Shown here piece by piece: positions 6,931 through 12,586 of a stretch of DNA of 12,586 nucleotides (position 1 is its first letter; the number at the start of each line of letters is the position of its first letter). The notes beneath the pieces are model-generated. The model worked only from the letters and a program-made list of their open reading frames with translations, was not told the origin of the DNA and searched no databases. The DNA comes from an uncultured Collinsella sp. (GTDB lineage Bacteria; Actinomycetota; Coriobacteriia; Coriobacteriales; Coriobacteriaceae). The stretch spans positions 1-12,586 of the forward strand of contig URNK01000034.1 in NCBI GenBank assembly GCA_900549195.1. The letters run 5' to 3'. A program made the translations under genes and the position numbers.

Positions 6931-7406
6931 TGGGCATTCGCACCTGCTTGCATGAGGAGCGCGCCCAGGCGACGGTCGAGATGGCGATGGTCACGCCTGT
7001 CCTGCTCGTGCTGGCTCTCATCGCGTACAACATCATGATCTTTGCCGGCGCGGTCGCGCGCTTCGACCGCGTGGTGCCCGACATCGTGCTTGCGCACGCT
7101 GTGGCGCCGGGCGGGGAGGGTGACGAGAGCTCCATTGACGCTTCCGCGACCGTTCAAGCTCAGATTCAGGATGCCATGGAGGGATATGACCTACAGGTCG
7201 AGGTCTCGAGCGAGCAGGGCACGGCGTCATCGGATGGTGGCCTGCTCTCTCTTTCTGGTACGTTTAGGACTTATACCTGCACCATGCACTACGAGCCGTG
7301 GCCGAGTTCGCTGAGCATCGCCGGCGTTTCCCTGGGGGCGCCAGCCGTGCTCACGCATGAACGTGCGGTGACGGTCGATCCATGGCGTCCGGGGGTGGTC
7401 ATGTGA
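6930..7406 (+). CDS. Second TadE-like pseudopilin
   Basis: A 158-residue protein beginning MGIRTCLHEERA followed by QATVEMAMVTPVLLVLALIA. It has the same A/QxTxE processing signature and TadE-type helix as the gene at 4281, with predicted cleavage after A12 and the glutamate at residue 17. A hydrophilic domain of about 120 residues follows. Only two cysteines are present, one of them in the leader. The start codon overlaps the stop of the TadG-like gene as TAATG, so translation is probably coupled. The pair of TadE-like genes flanking one large TadG-like gene suggests a three-part complex, which is inference from order alone. The frame is open upstream to 6786, but that part is a shadow of the preceding gene. 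Confidence 0.85.
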   Translation: MGIRTCLHEERAQATVEMAMVTPVLLVLALIAYNIMIFAGAVARFDRVVPDIVLAHAVAPGGEGDESSIDASATVQAQIQDAMEGYDLQVEVSSEQGTASSDGGLLSLSGTFRTYTCTMHYEPWPSSLSIAGVSLGAPAVLTHERAVTVDPWRPGVVM

Positions 7407-7762
7407 CCGCGGTCTCGTCCTATATCGCCTACGCGCGGGCGCTCAACAGGTTGGGCTGGACGCCGGCCGAGTTTGTGGTGGCGGAGTCGTTTACCGTGCG
7501 TCTACGCGGCATGCTGGGACGGCGGCCGATTGCCGCCAGCGGACTGCCGCTTGTCATGGCGTTTCCGCGCTGTTCCTCGGTCCACACCTGCTTTATGGCC
7601 TATCCCATCGACATCGCCTTTATCGATCGCAATGGCAATGTTCTTGCTTGCTGCGAAAACGTTCGCCCTTGGCGTACGTGTTCCTGTCCCGGTGCCTGGG
7701 CGGCACTCGAACGCCCTTCAATCATTGTTTCGTCCGCTGTTCTTCAACGCGTGCCGGCTTAA
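7382..7762 (+). CDS. DUF192 family protein, last gene of the Tad operon
   Basis: A 126-residue protein that fits the DUF192 (COG1430) family: AESFTVRLRGMLGRRPI matches the usual start of the domain, and SSVHTCFMAYPIDIAFIDRNGNVL matches its core, where a polar motif is followed by PIDIxFID. The molecular function of DUF192 is not established. Members elsewhere often carry a signal peptide; this one does not show one. It has six cysteines, four of them within ACCENVRPWRTCSC. The ATG at 7382 overlaps the previous gene by 25 bases. GTG at 7403 is a real alternative: it overlaps the previous stop as GTGA and follows GGGGGTGG. I see no intrinsic terminator directly after the stop. Confidence 0.82.
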   Translation: MASGGGHVTAVSSYIAYARALNRLGWTPAEFVVAESFTVRLRGMLGRRPIAASGLPLVMAFPRCSSVHTCFMAYPIDIAFIDRNGNVLACCENVRPWRTCSCPGAWAALERPSIIVSSAVLQRVPA

Positions 7763-7778
7763 GAATTGGCGACAGAGG

Positions 7779-7797
7779 AATTTCGTCATACGAAATT
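7779..7797. promoter_or_regulatory. Perfect 8-3-8 palindrome, candidate operator
   Basis: AATTTCGT, CAT, ACGAAATT form a perfect inverted repeat that is AT-rich within a GC-rich region. It lies 17 bases after the DUF192 stop and about 24 bases before the first ATG of the toxin-stump and antitoxin pair. It overlaps the spacer of a weak promoter candidate (TTGGCG at 7766, TACGAA at 7789, 17-base spacing). Ribbon-helix-helix antitoxins commonly repress their own operon through such sites, so an autoregulatory operator is a reasonable inference. An RNA hairpin is the alternative. Confidence 0.5.
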
Positions 7798-7820
7798 GGG
7801 TAAGATGGGGGAGGAGATGC

Positions 7821-7901
7821 ATGGATGTCGAGATTCATCCCAACGCCAAAAAGCACCTGACGGAAGGGGTCGATGATGGGCGAGACATATACGACCGCTA
7901 G
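7821..7901 (+). pseudogene. Remnant of a toxin gene (26-codon ORF)
   Basis: A 26-codon ORF with a strong ribosome site (GGGGGAGGAG at 7807-7816). Its first part, MDVEIHPNAKKHLTE, resembles the N-terminus of small toxins encoded immediately before ribbon-helix-helix antitoxins. After residue 15 it runs directly into the antitoxin ribosome site and start region in another frame, stopping at 7901. The simplest reading is an internal deletion that removed the body of the toxin and left its start joined to the antitoxin leader. The resemblance is from memory and not from alignment. Alternatively, it is a short leader peptide that promotes antitoxin translation. Confidence 0.45.
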
Positions 7902-8160
7902 TGGTCAGGTTGTAACGGAAGAAATGATTGACGCGTGGTGTGAGTCGTACGAGCGCGGAGAGTTTCCGGATGGCGAACATACCGTTGGCGGAATCGTGCA
8001 TGGACGGCCTCCACTCTCAGGTGAGGGAACGGCAACGCTATCGGTCAAGATTCCTCTGGGAATGAAGGAGGCTATTCGTCGACGGGCGGCTGCCGAGGGG
8101 ATGACGTCAAGTGAGTTTGCCCGTGCGGCTCTGAGTGAAAAACTTCTTGCGGCCGGTTGA
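7873..8160 (+). CDS. Ribbon-helix-helix antitoxin-like protein
   Basis: A 95-residue protein with two parts. Residues 1-50 (including TEEMIDAWCESYERGEFPDG and GGIVHGRPPLS) resemble the N-terminal part of antitoxins common in gut actinobacteria. Residues 53-95 form a CopG-type ribbon-helix-helix: strand ATLSVKIP, helix GMKEAIRRRAAAEG, then SSEFARAALSEKLLAAG. In most such systems the N-terminal part binds the toxin and the RHH part binds the operator; here the order and assignment are inferred. Two starts are adjacent (ATG at 7873 and 7876); the second is better spaced from GGAAGGGG at 7862-7869. The preceding toxin gene seems deleted, so this would be a solitary antitoxin or a DNA-binding regulator in its own right. 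Confidence 0.75.
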   Translation: MMGETYTTASGQVVTEEMIDAWCESYERGEFPDGEHTVGGIVHGRPPLSGEGTATLSVKIPLGMKEAIRRRAAAEGMTSSEFARAALSEKLLAAG

Positions 8161-8186
8161 TGCTTCTGACGTGCCGTTCTATAGGA

Positions 8187-8224
8187 GCGAGATCGTGGCC
8201 GATGTCGCGCTCAAAAACTTTTTT
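8187..8224 (+). terminator. Weak candidate terminator after the antitoxin gene
   Basis: GCGA-G-ATCG-TGGC-CGAT-G-TCGC (8187-8208) folds as two 4-bp helices separated by a G-G mismatch with a TGGC loop. Eight bases downstream are A-rich and T-rich runs (AAAAACTTTTTT). The gap between stem and T-run is larger than in a standard intrinsic terminator, so this may not be functional. Confidence 0.3.
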
Positions 8225-8235
8225 AAAATTCTCGG

Positions 8236-8263
8236 TTGACCGGAGCGCGTCCTTGGTTATACT
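8236..8263 (+). promoter_or_regulatory. Promoter of tRNA-Phe
   Basis: TTGACC (-35, 8236-8241) and TATACT (-10, 8258-8263) are separated by 16 bases, each matching the sigma-70 consensus at 5 of 6 positions. Transcription would start near 8270, about 26 bases before the mature tRNA. This is the clearest promoter in the window. Confidence 0.75.
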
Positions 8264-8295
8264 AATCAAGCCTTGAAACAAGGCACACCTCAAAT

Positions 8296-8368
<73 letters not shown>

Positions 8369-8381
8369 CCTTGAATTGACT

Positions 8382-8412
8382 AGGACCTCTGCAAAGGGGT
8401 CCTTTTCTTTTA
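8382..8412 (+). terminator. Intrinsic terminator of tRNA-Phe
   Basis: AGGACCTCT, GCAA, AGGGGTCCT form a 9-bp stem (one G-U pair) with a GNRA-type tetraloop at 8382-8403. It is followed at once by TTTTCTTTTA. The site lies 13 bases after the tRNA 3' end. This is a textbook rho-independent terminator. Confidence 0.9.
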
Positions 8413-8546
8413 TTGAGGGCTCTGCGGAAATTGCGTCCCGGAATTTGGCTTCAGAGTGGGATGCGCTTTCCGGCGCTTACTTCCGACGTGCGTGCACATC
8501 TCGGGCCCGCCCGCTCAGACATTCCTCCCGCTTTTGCGCCACTTTA

Positions 8547-8585
8547 CAGACCGTTCGGTCGTCTGTCCGCATGCGCGGGTATACT
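8547..8585 (+). promoter_or_regulatory. Inverted repeat and -10 box upstream of the GH5-like gene
   Basis: GACCG-TT-CGGTC (8549-8560) is a perfect 12-base palindrome; an overlapping outer repeat CAGAC...GTCTG spans 8547-8565. Downstream, TATACT at 8580-8585 is a good -10 box, but the hexamer 16 to 18 bases upstream (around CGGTCGTC) is a poor -35. A -10 without a -35 and with a palindrome at the -35 position would fit a regulated promoter, for example an activator or repressor site. The 282 bases between the tRNA and this gene hold no ORF I can support. Confidence 0.4.
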
Positions 8586-8614
8586 CAAAACGATACTTTT
8601 CCTATGCAATACGA

Positions 8615-8631
8615 TGCAGGCTCGGCCTGCA
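8615..8631 (+). repeat. 5' leader hairpin before the GH5-like gene
   Basis: TGCAGGC, TCG, GCCTGCA form a perfect 7-bp stem with a 3-base loop, ending 19 bases before the ATG at 8651 and just before the ribosome site GAAGGGGG. There is no T-run, so it is not a terminator. ACGAT occurs on both sides of it (8611 and 8631). It could shape translation or be a DNA-level operator. Confidence 0.45.
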
Positions 8632-8650
8632 CGATCCGAAGGGGGCAGTG

Positions 8651-9712
8651 ATGGAGAGGATACTCGGCGTTAATCTCTCTGGCTGGTTTATTCCCGAGCC
8701 TTGGGTGACCCCGTCGCTATACGCGGCGACCGGTGCATCCAACGCGGCCGAGCTGCAGGAGGCCATGGGCACCGCCGCCTATAACGAGCGCATGCGCCGT
8801 CATTACGAGACGTTTGTGAGCGAGGACGATTTCCGTCGCATGGCGCAGATCGGCCTCAACGCCGTGCGCCTGCCGGTGCCTTGGTATGCCTTTGGCTCAC
8901 AGGAGTCCGATGCCTCCTACATCTCGGTTGTCGATTACATCGACCGCGCGATTGAGTGGGCTGCCAAGTACAACATTCGCGTGCTGCTTGACCTGGCGAC
9001 TGTGCCCGGTGGCCAGGGCGATTCCAACGATTCGCCCGCCACGCCGGAGGCTGTTGCCGAGTGGCATTCGTCCACCAACGGTCGTCATGTCGCACTCGAC
9101 GTGCTCGAGCGCTTAGCCGATCGCTACGGCGAGGCCGAGAGCCTGCTGGGTATTGAGCTGCTGGATACGCCGCAGATGAGTGTCCGCAAGAGCCTCTTCA
9201 CCATGACGGATGGCATTCCTGCTCACTACCTGCGCAATTTCTATCGCGATGCTTACGAGCTCGTCCGTTCGTATATGCCCGAGGATAAGATCGTCGTTTT
9301 CTCGTCGTCGGGGCATCCCAGCGAGTGGAAGCATTTTATGCGCGGCGCCAAGTACAAGAACGTCTACATGGACCTTCACCTGTACCATTACCGCGACGAG
9401 CATGCGCTCGACATCACGAGCCCCCGCGGGCTGACGACGGCGATTTCGCGTAACAAGCGCGAGCTTAAAGAAGCGATTTCAACTGGGTTCCCCGTGCTGG
9501 TGGGCGAATGGTCGGGTGCGGCGATTTTTGCCAACTCGTCGGTTACGCCCGAGGGGCGCAATGCCTACGAGCGCGTGTTTATCGCCAACCAGCTGGCTTC
9601 GTTTGCGCCGGCTGCCGGTTGGTTCTTCCAAACGTGGAAGACCGAGAAGCGCATTGCGGCATGGGATGCCCGCGCGGCGCTCGGCACGCTCGAGCGCGGC
9701 ATGATCGAATAG
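8651..9712 (+). CDS. GH5-like protein (exo-1,3-beta-glucanase type) with altered active site
   Basis: A 353-residue protein with no signal peptide or membrane helix, so probably cytoplasmic. It resembles glycoside hydrolase family 5 proteins of the yeast exo-1,3-glucanase type: GVNLSGWFIPEPWVTPSLY at the start, GLNAVRLPVPW (R73), DLHLYHY (H243, Y245) and the nucleophile motif VGEWSG (E286). Two expected catalytic positions differ. The usual DLH motif reads DLA (A116), and the acid/base motif N-E-P reads D172-T173-P174 within GIELLDTP. It may be a weak or inactive enzyme or a sugar-binding protein. The start at 8651 follows GAAGGGGG; the frame is open upstream but does not look like protein. 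rsmI begins 6 bases after its stop, so they are likely co-transcribed. Confidence 0.8.
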   Translation: MERILGVNLSGWFIPEPWVTPSLYAATGASNAAELQEAMGTAAYNERMRRHYETFVSEDDFRRMAQIGLNAVRLPVPWYAFGSQESDASYISVVDYIDRAIEWAAKYNIRVLLDLATVPGGQGDSNDSPATPEAVAEWHSSTNGRHVALDVLERLADRYGEAESLLGIELLDTPQMSVRKSLFTMTDGIPAHYLRNFYRDAYELVRSYMPEDKIVVFSSSGHPSEWKHFMRGAKYKNVYMDLHLYHYRDEHALDITSPRGLTTAISRNKRELKEAISTGFPVLVGEWSGAAIFANSSVTPEGRNAYERVFIANQLASFAPAAGWFFQTWKTEKRIAAWDARAALGTLERGMIE

Positions 9713-9718
9713 GTTGAT

Positions 9719-10597
9719 ATGACGCAACATGGCGCCCGTACGGGCAAACTTTATATGGTCGGTACGCCCATCGGTAACCTGGGCGACCTGTCCCCGCGCG
9801 TCGGCGAGGCATTTGGCGCCGCCGATGCGATCTGCTGCGAGGACACGCGCGTGACCTCAAAGCTGCTGATGCATCTGGGTATTTCCAAACCGCTCGTCCG
9901 CTGCGACGAAAATGTCATTGCAAGCCGTGCCGCCGGTCTGGTCGACCGTCTGCTGGCGGGGGAGACCCTCGCCTTTGCCTCGGATGCCGGCATGCCGAGC
10001 GTGTCCGATCCCGGCCAGGCGCTGGTCGAGGCGGCGCGCGAGGCCGATGTGCCCGTCGAGGTTATTCCCGGGCCCTCTGCTTGCGTTACGGCGCTCGTTT
10101 CGTCCGGCATTCCTTGCGAGCATTTTTTCTTCGAAGGCTTTTTAGGCCGCAAGCATGGTGACCGAGTGCGTCGTCTGCAGCGTCTCGCCGTGGTGCCCGG
10201 CGCGCTCATCTTCTACGAGTCTCCACATCGTATCGTGGCGACGCTCGAGGCCGTGGCCGAGGTTTTTCCCCAGCGTGAGGTTGCCGTCTGCCGCGAGCTC
10301 ACCAAGCTGCACGAGGAGGTCATGCGTGGGTTCGCCGCCCAGCTCGCCGAGGAGCTGCGTGCCCGCGGTGAGGTAAAAGGCGAGATTGCGCTGGTCATCG
10401 CGCCGCCGAGTGAGGATGAGGGGGCAGGACTCGCTCCGGTTGGCGCCGCGGCGGTGGATCCCGACGAGGCCCTGCGCGAGGATATCCGTGCCGCGCTCGA
10501 GGAGGGTGAGCCTGCCTCCGCGGTTGCCAAGCGCCTGTCTCAGAAGTATTCGCGCCGCAAGCGCGATGTCTATGCCATGGTGCTCGATATGCAATAG
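9719..10597 (+). CDS. rsmI: 16S rRNA (cytidine(1402)-2'-O)-methyltransferase RsmI
   Basis: A 292-residue SAM-dependent methyltransferase of the tetrapyrrole-methylase (YraL) family. RsmI adds a 2'-O-methyl group to C1402 in the decoding centre of 16S rRNA. Signature segments are LYMVGTPIGNLGDLSPR (residues 11-27), CEDTR (40-44), FASDAGMPSVSDPG (86-99), VIPGPSA (115-121) and FYESPHR (165-171). The C-terminal 45 residues (EDIRAALEEGEPASAVAKRL onwards) fit the small helical tail common in RsmI. Length is normal. It lies 6 bases after the GH5-like gene, with a modest ribosome site (AGG in AGGTTGAT). metG follows after 69 bases with no terminator between, so the two may share a transcript. Confidence 0.96.
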   Translation: MTQHGARTGKLYMVGTPIGNLGDLSPRVGEAFGAADAICCEDTRVTSKLLMHLGISKPLVRCDENVIASRAAGLVDRLLAGETLAFASDAGMPSVSDPGQALVEAAREADVPVEVIPGPSACVTALVSSGIPCEHFFFEGFLGRKHGDRVRRLQRLAVVPGALIFYESPHRIVATLEAVAEVFPQREVAVCRELTKLHEEVMRGFAAQLAEELRARGEVKGEIALVIAPPSEDEGAGLAPVGAAAVDPDEALREDIRAALEEGEPASAVAKRLSQKYSRRKRDVYAMVLDMQ

Positions 10598-10666
10598 ATG
10601 GAGGATATGCAGCCCTTGCGCTAGAATCATCCCCTGTATGCAACGTTTTTCTGGAGGACAAACCCC

Positions 10667-12268
<1,602 letters not shown>

Positions 12269-12311
12269 GACGTCGCGCGAACGCCATATCGGCAATTTGC
12301 AGTTTAGCTGT

Positions 12312-12347
12312 AAGGGCATGGCCGCAACGGTCCATGCCCTTTTGTTT
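12312..12347 (+). terminator. Intrinsic terminator after metG
   Basis: AAGGGCATGG (12312-12321) pairs perfectly with CCATGCCCTT (12332-12341). The stem is extended by CCG/CGG around a CAA loop, with one bulged T. TTTTGTTT follows directly. It lies 43 bases after the metG stop and separates metG from rsmA. The remaining 32 bases to rsmA show only its ribosome site. Confidence 0.92.
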
Positions 12348-12379
12348 CAAGACGCCGCCATCATGTTAAGGAGGCAACT

Positions 12380-12586
12380 ATGACAACTTCTCCTTTGGCA
12401 AACCCTACGGCAACAAGGGAGCTGCTGGAGGAGTTTGGCCTTGCGACCAAGCATCGCCTGGGCCAGAACTTCCTGATCGATAACCATGTGATCGAGCGCA
12501 TTTGCGAACTTTCGGAGCTTGCGGGCGATGAGCGCGTGCTCGAGGTTGGTCCGGGCGTCGGTACGCTCACACTCGCGCTGCTGCAG
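12380..12586 (+). CDS. rsmA: 16S rRNA adenine dimethyltransferase RsmA (KsgA), N-terminal fragment
   Basis: The first 69 codons of a gene cut by the window end. RsmA dimethylates A1518 and A1519 of 16S rRNA using SAM, late in 30S assembly; its loss is known to give kasugamycin resistance. Visible family marks are KHRLGQNFLID (residues 24-34), the conserved N-terminal motif, and VLEVGPGVGTLT (motif I, SAM binding, about residues 53-64). The start is set by AAGGAGG 5 bases before the ATG at 12380. In many Firmicutes and actinobacteria tatD lies between metG and rsmA; it is absent here. Confidence 0.96.
   Translation, partial: MTTSPLANPTATRELLEEFGLATKHRLGQNFLIDNHVIERICELSELAGDERVLEVGPGVGTLTLALLQ

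Noticed and set aside
7801..7806. TAAGAT as the -10 box of the toxin-stump/antitoxin unit
   Set aside because: Transcription from it would start inside the ribosome site of the first ORF, and no -35 hexamer lies at 16-18 bases upstream.
8160..8276. 38-codon ORF overlapping the antitoxin stop (ATG at 8160)
   Set aside because: It runs through the tRNA-Phe promoter and has no clear ribosome site or protein-like pattern, so overlap with the stop is probably chance.
8376..8673. ORFs across the tRNA terminator and GH5 leader
   Set aside because: They include the terminator stem and leader hairpins, have unnatural composition, and overlap the better-supported GH5 start.

Overview
The window reads as a piece of a high-GC genome of the class Coriobacteriia, most likely a Collinsella-type gut actinobacterium. 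This is inferred from the GC-rich, strongly coding sequence, a Tad (Flp) pilus locus of actinobacterial type, and the housekeeping order rsmI-metG-rsmA. Every supported gene is on the plus strand. The first 50 bases are not biological: they are an Illumina Nextera i7 adapter ending in the Tn5 mosaic end, so the window starts at an untrimmed contig end.

Region 1 (51-7762) is one tightly packed Tad/Flp pilus operon. In order it holds the C-terminal part of a TadZ/CpaE-like ATPase, the CpaF/TadA secretion ATPase, the TadB and TadC platform proteins, the Flp pilin, an unrecognised single-pass membrane protein, a second small Flp-like prepilin, a TadE-like pseudopilin, a 721-residue cysteine-containing TadG-like protein, a second TadE-like pseudopilin and a DUF192 protein. 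Genes overlap by 4 to 38 bases or are separated by 10 bases or fewer, which suggests one transcript with translational coupling. Four of the small proteins share an A/QxTxE prepilin-processing signature, so the operon encodes one major pilin and several pilin-like partners. No prepilin peptidase or CpaB is present; they may lie upstream of the contig end or elsewhere.

Region 2 (7763-8410) is a small accessory and tRNA interval. It holds an 8-3-8 palindrome, a 26-codon ORF that looks like the stump of a deleted toxin gene, a ribbon-helix-helix antitoxin-like gene, and tRNA-Phe(GAA) with its own promoter and a strong intrinsic terminator. The tRNA has an unusual U4-C69 mismatch.

Region 3 (8411-12586) begins with a regulatory-looking leader, with two inverted repeats and a -10 box. 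It is followed by a cytoplasmic GH5-like protein whose active site appears degenerate, then rsmI (16S rRNA methylation), metG (methionyl-tRNA synthetase), a strong terminator, and the first 69 codons of rsmA/ksgA (16S rRNA dimethylation), cut by the window end.

The findings I rate highest are the multi-pilin Tad operon with its large cysteine-rich TadG-like protein, the GH5-like protein lacking its acid/base residue next to rsmI, the solitary antitoxin with a deleted toxin, and the adapter contamination. I see no CRISPR array, insertion sequence, prophage or plasmid origin.
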